A stretch of 64,000 nucleotides of DNA from Klebsiella quasivariicola (GCF_002269255.1 NZ_CP022823.1:1798001-1862000), one strand, 5' to 3'; positions 51,275 through 61,205 are shown, counted from the stretch's first letter. Translations and numbers: made by a program. The notes: generated by a model not told the origin, from the sequence alone.

Positions 51275-53431
51275 ATGATATCGAAAGTCAACGAGAAATC
51301 ACCTAATACAGATGGAGATGAAATCGATCTGGGACGGTTGATTGGTGAATTAATTGATTATCGCAAACTTATCATAGCGGTAACTTCCATATTTACATTT
51401 CTAGCTCTAGGCTATGCATTGCTTGCAACTCCAATCTATCAAGCTAATGCATTAGTTCAGGTTGAGCAAAGACAAGGTAACGCTATTTTAAATAGCCTTA
51501 GCCAGATGCTTCCTGATGGCCAGCCTCAATCTGCACCTGAAATGGCATTATTACAATCACGAATGATTCTTGGCAAAACAGTTGATGATCTTAACTTACA
51601 AGCACAAGTAACTCAGAACTATTTTCCAATATTTGGCCAAGGCATAGCCAGACTTATGGGGGAAAAGCCAGGGAGAATTAACGTCAAACACCTATTTATT
51701 TCTGATGCTGAATTAGTTAAACCAGAAATAAATTTAACTGTTATAGATGATAAAAACTTCCAAATTGATGGTGATTCCTTTTCATTTAAAGGAAAGGTTG
51801 GCGAGTTACTAGAAAAGCACGGGGTTTCTATATATATCAGTAAAATAGATGCTAAACCAAATACTAGTTTTACTGTTAAATATTTCACTCGTTTACAAGC
51901 AATATCAAATCTTTTGGATGCATTCAGTGTTGAAGACCAAGGTAAAAATACGGGGATACTTAATTTAACATTAATCGGGGACGATAAAGAATTAATCGCA
52001 ATAGTTCTCGATAGCATTAGTCAAAATTATCTTGAGCAGAACGTGGATCGCCAAGCTGCGCAGGATGCGAAGAGTCTGGATTTTTTAAATCAACAGTTAC
52101 CAAAAGTACGAGCTGAATTAGATGCTGCTGAGGATAAATTAAACAACTATCGTAGGCAGAAGGATTCAGTTGACTTAACTATGGAAGCAAAGTCAGTACT
52201 TGATCAAATCGTAAATGTTGATAATCAATTGAATCAGCTAACATTTAAAGAAGCTGAAATATCTCAATTGTTTACACCGGAACACCCAAGCTATAAAGCT
52301 CTAATAGAAAAAAGACAAGCCTTACAACATGAAAAGGAAAAATTAAATAAGCGTGTAAATACAATGCCTACAACACAGCAAGAAGTATTGCGATTGAGCA
52401 GGGATGTTGAATCCGGCCGTGCAGTATATCTTCAGTTGTTAAACAGACAGCAAGAACTCAACATTGCCAAATCAAGTGCGATAGGTAATGTCAGAATTAT
52501 AGATAACGCAATAACTCAACCGAAACAGGTAAAACCTAAAAAAGCACTTGTTGTTATTATTGGAATATTTTTAGGTTTATTTGCATCAATAGGTCTGATC
52601 CTACTACGTGTTCTATTGAGGCGGGGTATAGAATCTCCAGAGCAGTTAGAGGATATGGGGATTACTGTTTATGCCAATGTTCCTATATCTGAAGCCCTTG
52701 TGGAAAAAAATCGTCGGACTGGAGCTCGTAAAAAACAAGAAAGCAGCGCCTTATTAGCAGTAGAAAACCCTGCAGATTTAGCTATAGAAGCTATTCGTGG
52801 CTTACGTACGAGCCTACATTTCGCAATGCTAGAAGCGAAAAATAACGTCTTAATGATTTCTGGGGCTAGTCCAAATGCGGGGAAAACCTTTATAAGCAGC
52901 AACTTAGCAGCTGTTATTGCACAAACAGGACAGAAGGTACTATTCATTGATGCTGATATGCGCAAAGGGTATGCGCATAAATTGTTCGGCAGTGCCAAAG
53001 TTGAAGGACTTTCAGACATTTTATCGGGAAAAAATGACCTCGAATCAGTAGTTGCTAAAGTTACAGATGCCGGTTTTGATTATGTTTCACGTGGTAATAT
53101 CCCACCTAATCCAGCAGAATTACTTATGCATCCTCGTTTCGAAGATTTCTTGAAAAAAGTATCAGAACTATATGATCTAGTAATTGTTGATACGCCACCG
53201 ATTCTGGCGGTAACTGATGCTGCGATTACTGGCCGTTTAGCAGGAACAACATTGTTGATTGCCCGTTTTGAAGAAGACACAGCAAAAGAGATCAGTGTTA
53301 GTATGAGACGTTTTGAGCAATCAGGTGTTACCGTCAAAGGTTGTATTTTGAACGGTATCGTAAGAAAAGCAAGTAGTTACTACGGTTATGGTTATAGCCA
53401 TTATGGATATTCATATACTGATAAAAAATAA
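51275..53431 (+). CDS. wzc: tyrosine autokinase and polysaccharide co-polymerase Wzc
   Basis: A 718-aa inner-membrane BY-kinase controlling capsule chain length and export with Wza. N-terminal Wzz domain with TM1 (about residues 32-52), a long periplasmic coiled-coil (about 240-400), TM2 (about 425-447), then the cytoplasmic kinase: Walker A GASPNAGKTFISSNLAA, Walker A' VLFIDADMRKGYAHK, Walker B LVIVDTPP. The C-terminus is a cluster of seven tyrosines (SSYYGYGYSHYGYSY), the autophosphorylation tail. Starts 17 bases after wzb; a perfect hairpin follows the stop. Confidence 0.97.
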   Translation: MISKVNEKSPNTDGDEIDLGRLIGELIDYRKLIIAVTSIFTFLALGYALLATPIYQANALVQVEQRQGNAILNSLSQMLPDGQPQSAPEMALLQSRMILGKTVDDLNLQAQVTQNYFPIFGQGIARLMGEKPGRINVKHLFISDAELVKPEINLTVIDDKNFQIDGDSFSFKGKVGELLEKHGVSIYISKIDAKPNTSFTVKYFTRLQAISNLLDAFSVEDQGKNTGILNLTLIGDDKELIAIVLDSISQNYLEQNVDRQAAQDAKSLDFLNQQLPKVRAELDAAEDKLNNYRRQKDSVDLTMEAKSVLDQIVNVDNQLNQLTFKEAEISQLFTPEHPSYKALIEKRQALQHEKEKLNKRVNTMPTTQQEVLRLSRDVESGRAVYLQLLNRQQELNIAKSSAIGNVRIIDNAITQPKQVKPKKALVVIIGIFLGLFASIGLILLRVLLRRGIESPEQLEDMGITVYANVPISEALVEKNRRTGARKKQESSALLAVENPADLAIEAIRGLRTSLHFAMLEAKNNVLMISGASPNAGKTFISSNLAAVIAQTGQKVLFIDADMRKGYAHKLFGSAKVEGLSDILSGKNDLESVVAKVTDAGFDYVSRGNIPPNPAELLMHPRFEDFLKKVSELYDLVIVDTPPILAVTDAAITGRLAGTTLLIARFEEDTAKEISVSMRRFEQSGVTVKGCILNGIVRKASSYYGYGYSHYGYSYTDKK

Positions 53432-53436
53432 ATAAG

Positions 53437-53468
53437 AGTATTAAGCCCTAAAGTTAGGGCTTAATACT
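53437..53468 (+). terminator. perfect hairpin after wzc, probable attenuator
   Basis: AGTATTAAGCCCTAA (53437-53451) and TTAGGGCTTAATACT (53454-53468) are exact complements: a 15-bp stem starting five bases after the wzc stop. No T-tract follows at once, but a run of seven T lies about 20 bases on. A stem-loop at this place is known in the E. coli K30 group 1 capsule cluster, where it reduces transcription from export genes into sugar-assembly genes, with RfaH relief. Confidence 0.75.
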
Positions 53469-53573
53469 TACTACACTCACTTCTTGAATATTTTTTTCGG
53501 ATGATTGTATTTATGAAGTGTTTGATAATTTCATAAATATATTTATACTAATATTATATCTTAAAGGTATGCT

Positions 53574-54848
53574 ATGGATTTATGGGGTATCACATGGACT
53601 GCTTTAGCATTAGTTTTATTCCCCTTTGGGTATAAGCCAATGTTGTTTTTGCTAGTCATGTCATCAATATTTCAAGGTAGTTCGGCATTATCCATGGGAG
53701 CATTAAATATCCCATTGTCTCCTTTTGTAGAATGCTTGTTCGTAGCCAGGCTATGCCTACCAATGGAAGGTAAAGGGTTTGTAAATCTTAAAAATAAAAA
53801 AATCCTCGTAGCCATATTATGGATAGTGATTATATGGATATACACTTATTTTAGTGCAAATCTATTTTCAGGTTTAAGAGTCTACTCTTCACTACAATCA
53901 TTTGAGTCGAATTTTGTAACCCATGGCATGCCGTTAAGATGGAGTGGAGCGAATTTAAACCAACTAGTGATATTATCTACTCATATATTAACGTTATCAC
54001 TCATCTATTACCGCAGAGAAGATATTGATAAAAGCTTTTTTTTAAATTGCATATTGTTCACGTTGGTGGTGTTTATTGGTATTTGTATCGTCTGGAAAAT
54101 TTTCCCTGCTGTATATACCGCACTATCCTTATTAATTTTTAATAATACTTCTTATTCTGTAACTGCGTTATATGAAGCCAGGGTCTCTGGAACATTTGTT
54201 GAACCCTCATTAGCTGGTTTATATATATGTACGTTTGCTGTGCCGCTACTTTGTGCCAAGAAGAAAGTTTATAAAATATTAGGTCTTGGATGTGTTTTTG
54301 TATTTGCACTAAATCTGTCTACATCAGGTTTGTTTACACTGGTCATATCGGCTCCTATAGTATTTATTTTATTATTTCGGAAAACTATACAAAACTATTT
54401 TTTATGTGCACTTGTCTCGATAACAATGACTCTCGCAATAATGCCTGTAATTAATCTTTTTTCAAAATATGCAGAACAAAAATCAAGCAGTGATTCAGGT
54501 GTCATGAGGGGGGCTGCTAACTTAAATGCCTTCGAAAATATTTTTAATAGTTATGGCTTTGGATTAGGAGTTGGCAGCGAACGAGCATCTTCATTATTAA
54601 TAACAATAATAAATAATTTTGGGATTGGGATTGGTTTAATATTCGCTTTGTATGGATATAGATTATTAAAAAATAGAAATAAAAATAGTGATGCTAATCA
54701 ATTATTGATAACTTTGTTTACTGTGTCATTTTTTGGGTCTTTCTCTGCAAATCCTGAGTATACTCTAGCATTTATGTGGATACTTCTTTATGCATGTATT
54801 GTTAAAGGTGGGGAATTAGACGTAGTTGCAGAAAAGAAGTCGTACTAA
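53574..54848 (+). CDS. wzy: probable capsule repeat-unit polymerase (Wzy)
   Basis: A 424-aa polytopic membrane protein with roughly 10-12 hydrophobic helices and one larger hydrophilic loop (about residues 115-140 and again 300-330), the pattern of O-antigen/K-antigen polymerases. GTFVEPSLAGLYICTFAVPLLCAKKK and the loop EQKSSSDSGVMRGAANLNAFENIFNSYGFGLGVGSE resemble the arginine/glycine-rich periplasmic loops and EPS..AG motifs of that class. No MATE/RfbX-type flippase features are seen, so Wzy is preferred to Wzx. Like other Wzy genes it is very AT-rich and sequence-variable. Assigned by topology and place after wzc. Confidence 0.7.
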   Translation: MDLWGITWTALALVLFPFGYKPMLFLLVMSSIFQGSSALSMGALNIPLSPFVECLFVARLCLPMEGKGFVNLKNKKILVAILWIVIIWIYTYFSANLFSGLRVYSSLQSFESNFVTHGMPLRWSGANLNQLVILSTHILTLSLIYYRREDIDKSFFLNCILFTLVVFIGICIVWKIFPAVYTALSLLIFNNTSYSVTALYEARVSGTFVEPSLAGLYICTFAVPLLCAKKKVYKILGLGCVFVFALNLSTSGLFTLVISAPIVFILLFRKTIQNYFLCALVSITMTLAIMPVINLFSKYAEQKSSSDSGVMRGAANLNAFENIFNSYGFGLGVGSERASSLLITIINNFGIGIGLIFALYGYRLLKNRNKNSDANQLLITLFTVSFFGSFSANPEYTLAFMWILLYACIVKGGELDVVAEKKSY

Positions 54849-54879
54849 TCACGAAATTATATTCAATAATGGTCGCTCA

Positions 54880-56064
54880 ATGAATATTTTGATAGTAAAT
54901 ACACTTTACACTCCTTATAAAATTGGAGGGGCAGAGAGATCTGTTCAGCTTTTAGCTGAGATGCTAGCAAAGAAAGGCAATCAAGTGACCGTAGCCACTC
55001 TTCATGACAGAAAGGATATTACAACAGATAAAATTAATAATGTTACAATAGTCAGATTCCCACTCGCTAACTTATATTGGCCATATGATGACAGTAATCA
55101 AAAAAAATTGAATCGTGTAATATGGCACTTCAGGGATATATATAATAAGAGAGTGTCTAAACTATTCAATAGCCACTTCGGGAAAGCAAAATATGATGTT
55201 ATCCATACGAATAATATCACAGGATTCTCGGTGTCAGTATGGCACTGGGCTAAAATAAAGAATATACCAATAGTACATACATTAAGGGATTACTCGTTAC
55301 TACATCCAAATGGTACATTATTCAAAAATGGGAAAAACATGCGTCCAAATTCTTTTGGAGGGCTTGCTTTTTCTTTTGTTAAACGTTATTTTTCTAAAAA
55401 TGTTGATGTCGTCGTAGGAATCAGTGAGTATATAAAAAAATTACATACAACAAATGGCTTTTTCAAAAATGCGAAATCGGTGACTATTTTTAACAGCACA
55501 AATCAACAAGCTTATAAAGTTAAACATAAGAATAAGGAAACAGTGTTTGCGTTTTTAGGAAGAGTTGAAGCTGAGAAAGGGATTGAATGTTTATTGGATT
55601 CATTCAAGGGATTAACAAATTGCCAATTAAAAATTGCCGGAAATGGGAAAAAAGATTACGTTGAATATTTAAAAGAAAAATACGGGATGCATAATATAAC
55701 ATATCTAGGTAGTGTTGATATCCAAAATTTTTTCCCTGGAATTGATTACTTGGTAGTTCCCTCGCTGTGGCATGAGCCAATGGGCAGAGTTGTTATAGAA
55801 GCATCATCGTTTGGTGTTCCAGTTATAGCAAGTAATAGAGGGGGGATTCCAGAAATTGTTGAAGAAAATGAAACTGGCTACATCTTCAGTCCAGATAGCA
55901 AATACGAACTTTACTCTGCTCTTGTTAAATCAATAGGAAATAACGATGAGCAGTATACCATGATGTCAAGAAAATCATGGGAATATAGCAGACATTTCAA
56001 TTCTGATGGCATTGTTGATGAATATTTAGAAGCTTATAAAATAGCAATGAATAAATTAAGCTAA
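54880..56064 (+). CDS. GT4-family glycosyltransferase
   Basis: Cytoplasmic, membrane-associated sugar transferase building the capsule repeat unit. The 394 aa from ATG 54880 start MNILIVNTLYTPYKIGGAERSVQLLAEML, the GT4 acceptor-domain motif. The C-terminal GT-B domain has FAFLGRVEAEKGIECLLDSF, then WHEPMGRVVIEASSFGVPVIASNRGGIPEIV with the E-x7-E donor-binding signature. An upstream in-frame start inside wzy was rejected. 31 bases after wzy. Donor sugar and linkage are not deducible; mannose, galactose or glucuronate are possible. Confidence 0.85.
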   Translation: MNILIVNTLYTPYKIGGAERSVQLLAEMLAKKGNQVTVATLHDRKDITTDKINNVTIVRFPLANLYWPYDDSNQKKLNRVIWHFRDIYNKRVSKLFNSHFGKAKYDVIHTNNITGFSVSVWHWAKIKNIPIVHTLRDYSLLHPNGTLFKNGKNMRPNSFGGLAFSFVKRYFSKNVDVVVGISEYIKKLHTTNGFFKNAKSVTIFNSTNQQAYKVKHKNKETVFAFLGRVEAEKGIECLLDSFKGLTNCQLKIAGNGKKDYVEYLKEKYGMHNITYLGSVDIQNFFPGIDYLVVPSLWHEPMGRVVIEASSFGVPVIASNRGGIPEIVEENETGYIFSPDSKYELYSALVKSIGNNDEQYTMMSRKSWEYSRHFNSDGIVDEYLEAYKIAMNKLS

Positions 56065-56079
56065 GACCGGGTGATTACT

Positions 56080-57189
56080 ATGATAATGTATAAAATGAGA
56101 CATCTTTTCTGGGCATTATTTATTTATATTCCATTCGGCAGCAGCCTAGAGGTGGGAGTGGGTACACATATGATATACTCAAAAAACACCCCACATGAAA
56201 TGTTAAAATTAATTAGTGATTATGGTTTTACTTCATTTCGTGATGGGATTTCATGGAATGCTACCGAGAAGTCTAGTGGAGTTATGGGTGTAACCGGATT
56301 AAGTCAAAGGCTAGATGATATATATATGGGCGAGAAGACACTCATAGTAAATAATTCAATGTTTATACTGGCATATGGAAATCATAATTATACTAATAAT
56401 GGAAGACCCCAAAATAGAGAGCAAGTTGATGCATTTGTTAACTATGCAAAATGGATTGCAAATAGATACAAAGGTAGAGTGAAGTATTATGAAATATGGA
56501 ATGAATGGCTCATTAATACCGGTGTAGATAAAAAAACATCTATTCCACCAGATGAGGTTTATTTGTACCTAGTACAAGAAACTTATAAAGTTATAAAAGA
56601 AGCAGACCCTAATGCCATAGTTGTTACCGGTTCAATTGACCCTATATATGATGATCAAGTTGCTTGGATCAAACGTTTGCTCAAAATGGGTATGGGGAAC
56701 TGTATTGATGGTATTTCAATTCATCCATACACTTATTTTGAAACTAAGCGTAAAGACTTGATTGATCCCAATTCAGACATGAAAGTGATTGATATATTCG
56801 AAGATAAAATTAATAGATTTTCCGGAAGGAAAATTCCATTATATATCACTGAAATGGGATACCCTACTACTACTTCGATACCTGGAGGGGTTACTGCTGA
56901 TATTGCCGCGAAATATATCTACGAGTATACATTATTAGCTTCTCAGCGAAATTATATCAAAGGGATTTGGTGGTATGAATTAGTCGATAGTGGAACAAAT
57001 TTAAAAAATAAAGAAAATAATTTTGGTTTGTTTTACTCCAACTTAGAACCAAAGGAATCGGCTAGGGTTATGAAGAAATTATTGCCTATAATCAAAAACA
57101 AAGTTGATGCCTTGGAAATGAACGAGAGTGATATTTCATTCACGTCAGGTCATACTCAGTATCATTGGAACGAGTTCAAAAGTAAATAA
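56080..57189 (+). CDS. clan GH-A glycoside hydrolase (GH39/PslG-like) within the capsule locus
   Basis: A 369-aa protein with an N-terminal hydrophobic segment (about residues 8-22, HLFWALFIYIPFGSS) that may be a signal peptide or anchor, so it probably acts in the periplasm. The rest is a TIM-barrel hydrolase of clan GH-A: YYEIWNEW with putative acid/base Glu142, ISIHPYTY at 213-219, and IPLYITEMGY with putative nucleophile Glu258, followed by GIWWYELVDSG. Both catalytic carboxylates are present. It resembles PslG-type hydrolases encoded in exopolysaccharide operons, which trim the nascent polymer. ATG 56080 preferred over GTG 56071. Substrate is inferred to be this strain's own capsule. Confidence 0.75.
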   Translation: MIMYKMRHLFWALFIYIPFGSSLEVGVGTHMIYSKNTPHEMLKLISDYGFTSFRDGISWNATEKSSGVMGVTGLSQRLDDIYMGEKTLIVNNSMFILAYGNHNYTNNGRPQNREQVDAFVNYAKWIANRYKGRVKYYEIWNEWLINTGVDKKTSIPPDEVYLYLVQETYKVIKEADPNAIVVTGSIDPIYDDQVAWIKRLLKMGMGNCIDGISIHPYTYFETKRKDLIDPNSDMKVIDIFEDKINRFSGRKIPLYITEMGYPTTTSIPGGVTADIAAKYIYEYTLLASQRNYIKGIWWYELVDSGTNLKNKENNFGLFYSNLEPKESARVMKKLLPIIKNKVDALEMNESDISFTSGHTQYHWNEFKSK

Positions 57190-57300
57190 ACACTATTTTT
57201 TGATTGAGTGTGGTTAGAAAAAATCAATATAATAATAATTTTCTGTTAATAAATAATATGTATAAGTGTACTTTGAGTTTATATTTTCAAAGAGGGATTT

Positions 57301-58365
57301 ATGATCTATATCAATGGTAGGTTTTTGACACAACAAATCACGGGTGTGCAGCGATTTGCATTGGAAATATCAAAAGGTTTAGAATTACTTCACTCAGATA
57401 TGGTTTTCTTAGTACCAGATTTAAATGCATTGATTGATGAAAATTACAAATCGATCTTTAATATAAAAGAGATAAAAGGGGGCGGTGGACATTATTGGGA
57501 GCAAGTAACGCTTCCTTTGTTTTTAAAAAAAAATAATAATCCAGTGCTCATTAATTTATGCAATACAGCGCCTGTTTTATACAAAAATCAAATTGTTACA
57601 CATCATGATGTTACTTATATCAGGTATCCGCAGAGTTTCCCATTTAAGTTTAGAGTGTTATATCGACTGTTAACACCTTTAGCGCTAAGAAACGCACGGA
57701 AGGTTATTACTGTAAGTGAATTTTCCAAAAAAGAGATTTGCAGTGTATATAAAGTAAATAGTGAAAAAGTTTATGTTATTCATAATGCAGTTAGTTCAAT
57801 ATTTACTTCAATTACACCAAGCCGTGACCAAGTAAACGAGAGACCATATTTACTTGCTGTTTCTTCACAAAATTATCATAAGAATTTTCAAGGTCTCATA
57901 GAAGCGTTTATAGCAACTGATTTGAAAGTTCAATTAAAAATCATAGGTCATAAAAATAGTATTTTTTCAAACATTCACATTTCACCAACTGATGAAAGAG
58001 TCATTTTTTTAGGCCGTGTAGATGATAAAAGTCTAACGGCTTTGTATCAAAATGCACGAGGATTTGTGTTCCCATCTTTGTATGAAGGATTTGGTATTCC
58101 TCCACTTGAAGCTCAAGCCTGCGGTTGTCCTGTTGCATCGTCCGATAGAGCATCGATGCTGGAGGTATTAGCGAATAGCGTAATTTATTTTGATCCTGAA
58201 AATAAAGTGCAAATATCTAACGCTCTAAGAAGTCTTGTTGAAGATTACGAAATCCGTCAACAATTAGTGATTCAAGGGTATAACAATGTAAAAAGGTTTT
58301 CATGGAATGATTCAGCTAAATTAGTTGATGATTTAGTCAAAATAGTTTGCAATGAAATAAAATAA
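57301..58365 (+). CDS. GT4-family glycosyltransferase
   Basis: A 354-aa GT-B transferase. N-terminus YINGRFLTQQITGVQRFALEISKGLE is a GT4 acceptor-side motif common in mannosyltransferases; donor side has LLAVSSQNYHKNFQGLIEAF, FLGRVDDKSLTALYQNARGFVFPSLYEGFGIPPLEAQACGCPVASSDRASMLEV with the E-x7-E signature. No TM segment. ATG 57301 follows AGAGGG. A 111-base AT-rich gap precedes it, possibly holding an internal promoter. Nearby manC/manB suggest GDP-mannose as donor. Confidence 0.85.
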   Translation: MIYINGRFLTQQITGVQRFALEISKGLELLHSDMVFLVPDLNALIDENYKSIFNIKEIKGGGGHYWEQVTLPLFLKKNNNPVLINLCNTAPVLYKNQIVTHHDVTYIRYPQSFPFKFRVLYRLLTPLALRNARKVITVSEFSKKEICSVYKVNSEKVYVIHNAVSSIFTSITPSRDQVNERPYLLAVSSQNYHKNFQGLIEAFIATDLKVQLKIIGHKNSIFSNIHISPTDERVIFLGRVDDKSLTALYQNARGFVFPSLYEGFGIPPLEAQACGCPVASSDRASMLEVLANSVIYFDPENKVQISNALRSLVEDYEIRQQLVIQGYNNVKRFSWNDSAKLVDDLVKIVCNEIK

Positions 58366-58383
58366 GCTTATCAAGAGGTGGAT

Positions 58384-59808
58384 ATGATTCTCCCTGTAAT
58401 TATGGCCGGTGGTACGGGTAGTCGTTTATGGCCAAAGTCACGTGAACGATTTCCTAAGCAATTTTTACGATTGCATGGTCAACAATCTATGTTGCAGGAA
58501 ACAGTCACAAGATTGGAAGGTCTTGATGTAAATGAACCATTAGTTATTTGCAACGAACAACATCGCTTTCTTGTCGCTGAACAACTAAGGCAGCTTAATA
58601 AGCTTTCTAACAATATTATTCTGGAACCTATAGGACGTAATACTGCGCCTGCTATAGCATTGGCAGCTTTTAGTGCAATTCAGAAGAATGAAAATGAAGA
58701 CCCTTTGCTCTTAGTTCTCGCTGCAGATCACATTATCGATAATACGGATTCTTTCCACAAGGCGGTACTTGATGCTGTTCCTTATGCTAATGCAGGAAAA
58801 TTAGTTACTTTTGGAATTGTCCCTACCGGTCCTGAAACGGGCTATGGTTACATACAGCGGGGTACAAGTATTGGTACTGAAAATGAGCAAGCTTTCGAAG
58901 TCGGACGTTTTGTTGAGAAGCCAGATTTAGAGGTTGCTACCAGATACTTGGCGAGTGGGCAATACTATTGGAATAGTGGGATGTTTCTGTTCCGTGCAAA
59001 ACGATACCTGGAAGAGCTTGCTACATACAGGCATGACATTTATTCTGCATGTAAACAAGCAATGGAGCATCTAGAGCCTGACTCTCAGCAAGACTTTATT
59101 CGTGTTGATCAAGAGGCATTCACTGCTTGTCCTGATGAATCAGTCGATTACGCAGTCATGGAAAAAACTTCCTCAGCAATTGTTGTTCCTCTCGATGCCG
59201 GCTGGAATGATGTTGGTTCTTGGTCTGCTTTATGGGAAGTTAATGAGAAAGATGCTAATGGAAATGCTTTAAGCGGTGATATCTTCACACATGATGTTAC
59301 AAGCTGTTATATAAATAGCGAAGAACAGCTAGTTGCCGCAATTGGCGTTAATAATTTAGTCATTGTCAGTACGAAAGATGCAGTTTTGGTTATCGATAAA
59401 TCCAAAGTACAAGATGTTAAAAAAGCCGTTGAGTTTTTGAAAGATAAAGCTCGTAGAGAATATCGTCTGCATCGTGAAACATATAGCCCATGGGGCAAAA
59501 ATGATCAAATCGTTAGCACTACACGTTATTATATTAATAAAATAACAGTTAAACCTGGTGGTAAATTCTCGCTGCAAATGCATCATCATCGTGCTGAACA
59601 CTGGATTATACTATCAGGTACAGCTCAGGTTACTCTTAATGAGAAATCATTTTTGTTAACTGAAAATCAATCTACGTTTATTCCAGCCGGTGCAACGCAC
59701 ATGCTAGAAAACCCGGGTAAAATACCCCTTGAACTTCTTGAGATTCAGTCAGGTTCATACCTTGGTGAAGATGATATTATTCGTATCAAAGATCATTACG
59801 GAATTTAA
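58384..59808 (+). CDS. manC: mannose-1-phosphate guanylyltransferase (with type II mannose-6-phosphate isomerase domain)
   Basis: Makes GDP-mannose from mannose 1-phosphate and GTP. The 474 aa from ATG 58384 (site AAGAGGTG) start MILPVIMAGGTGSRLWPKSRERFPKQFLRL, the nucleotidyltransferase signature. FVEKPD and WNSGMFLF follow, with a C-terminal cupin domain (PGGKFSLQMHHHRAEHWIILSGTAQVTL) typical of bifunctional type II PMI/GMP enzymes. It pairs with manB 12 bases downstream. AT-rich codon use shows this is the capsule-locus copy. Confidence 0.96.
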   Translation: MILPVIMAGGTGSRLWPKSRERFPKQFLRLHGQQSMLQETVTRLEGLDVNEPLVICNEQHRFLVAEQLRQLNKLSNNIILEPIGRNTAPAIALAAFSAIQKNENEDPLLLVLAADHIIDNTDSFHKAVLDAVPYANAGKLVTFGIVPTGPETGYGYIQRGTSIGTENEQAFEVGRFVEKPDLEVATRYLASGQYYWNSGMFLFRAKRYLEELATYRHDIYSACKQAMEHLEPDSQQDFIRVDQEAFTACPDESVDYAVMEKTSSAIVVPLDAGWNDVGSWSALWEVNEKDANGNALSGDIFTHDVTSCYINSEEQLVAAIGVNNLVIVSTKDAVLVIDKSKVQDVKKAVEFLKDKARREYRLHRETYSPWGKNDQIVSTTRYYINKITVKPGGKFSLQMHHHRAEHWIILSGTAQVTLNEKSFLLTENQSTFIPAGATHMLENPGKIPLELLEIQSGSYLGEDDIIRIKDHYGI

Positions 59809-59820
59809 TAAGGAAATGAA

Positions 59821-61197
59821 ATGCCTACTAAATTAACTTGCTTTAAGGCTTATGATATACGTGGAAAATTAGGTTCAGAACTTAATGAAGATATCGCATA
59901 TCGCATTGGCCGAGCATATGGTGAATATTTAAAACCGCAAACAATGGTTGTTGGTGGTGATGTTCGTTTAACTAGTGAAGCTCTGAAATTAGCTTTGGCC
60001 CGAGGGTTGCAAGATTCTGGTACAAATGTGATCGATATTGGGCTTAGCGGTACGGAAGAAATTTATTTTGCAACTTCACATTTAAATGTTGATGGTGGTA
60101 TTGAGGTTACTGCAAGCCATAATCCAATGGATTATAACGGAATGAAACTTGTTCGTGAGAAATCACAACCTATTAGTGGTGATACAGGATTACGTGAAAT
60201 TCAGAGGTTAGCGGAGGAAAATAACTTCATCGATCCTGAATCGAACAATTGCGGCAGTTATACTAAAACATCAACCTTAGAAGCATATATCGAAAAGCTT
60301 CTTAGCTATATTGAATTTGATAATTTTACCCGTCCTTTGAAACTTGTCGTCAATTCAGGCAATGGAGCTGCAGGACACGTAATTGATGCATTGGAAGAAA
60401 AGTTTAAAAAGGGTAATGTCGCGCTAGAATTAATCAAAGTGCACCATAATCCCGATGGTAATTTCCCCAATGGTATCCCAAATCCCTTATTACCGGAATG
60501 CCGTCAGGATACAACTGATGCAATTATTCAGCATAAAGCGGATATGGGGATAGCTTTTGATGGCGATTTTGATCGGTGTTTTCTCTTTGATGAGCACGGA
60601 CGTTTTATTGAAGGCTACTATATTGTAGGCTTGTTAGCGGAAGCATTTCTTGAAAAAAACCCAGGCTCTAAAATCATACATGACCCAAGATTAAGCTGGA
60701 ACACTATTGATGTAGTTCAGAAAGCGGGAGGAGTACCTGTAATGTCTAAGACAGGGCATGCTTTCATAAAAGAACGCATGAGACAGGAGGATGCAGTCTA
60801 CGGAGGCGAGATGAGTGCCCACCATTATTTTAGAGATTTCTTCTATTGTGATAGTGGTATGATTCCATGGTTACTTGTAGCCGAATTACTTTGCATTAAA
60901 GCACAAACGTTAAGCCAGCTTGTCAGCGATCGTATGCAATCATACCCTGCCTCCGGTGAAATTAATAGTACTATACAAGATCCTGACGCTTCTATAGCTC
61001 GTGTTTTGTCTGAATATAAATCAAATGCCCTGCTAGTAGACCACACAGATGGAATTAGTGTTGAATTTGACGAATGGCGATTTAATCTGCGTAGTTCTAA
61101 TACAGAACCCGTCGTTCGTTTAAATGTTGAGTCAAGAGGTAACCATCAATTAATGAAAAATAGGACAGAAGAAATTCTGGCAATTCTACGTAAATAG
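59821..61197 (+). CDS. manB: phosphomannomutase (ManB/CpsG)
   Basis: Interconverts mannose 6-phosphate and mannose 1-phosphate, feeding ManC. The 458-aa protein has the phosphohexomutase signatures: FKAYDIRGKLGSELNEDIAYRIGRAYG, catalytic phosphoserine in GIEVTASHNPMDYNGMK (about residues 97-113), metal loop GIAFDGDFDRCFLFDEHG, sugar loop YGGEMSAHHYFRDF, and phosphate loop RSSNTEPVVRLNVE. Start ATG after AAGGAAATGAA. Followed by an intrinsic terminator-like hairpin. Confidence 0.96.
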   Translation: MPTKLTCFKAYDIRGKLGSELNEDIAYRIGRAYGEYLKPQTMVVGGDVRLTSEALKLALARGLQDSGTNVIDIGLSGTEEIYFATSHLNVDGGIEVTASHNPMDYNGMKLVREKSQPISGDTGLREIQRLAEENNFIDPESNNCGSYTKTSTLEAYIEKLLSYIEFDNFTRPLKLVVNSGNGAAGHVIDALEEKFKKGNVALELIKVHHNPDGNFPNGIPNPLLPECRQDTTDAIIQHKADMGIAFDGDFDRCFLFDEHGRFIEGYYIVGLLAEAFLEKNPGSKIIHDPRLSWNTIDVVQKAGGVPVMSKTGHAFIKERMRQEDAVYGGEMSAHHYFRDFFYCDSGMIPWLLVAELLCIKAQTLSQLVSDRMQSYPASGEINSTIQDPDASIARVLSEYKSNALLVDHTDGISVEFDEWRFNLRSSNTEPVVRLNVESRGNHQLMKNRTEEILAILRK

Positions 61198-61205
61198 AAA
61201 GGATG

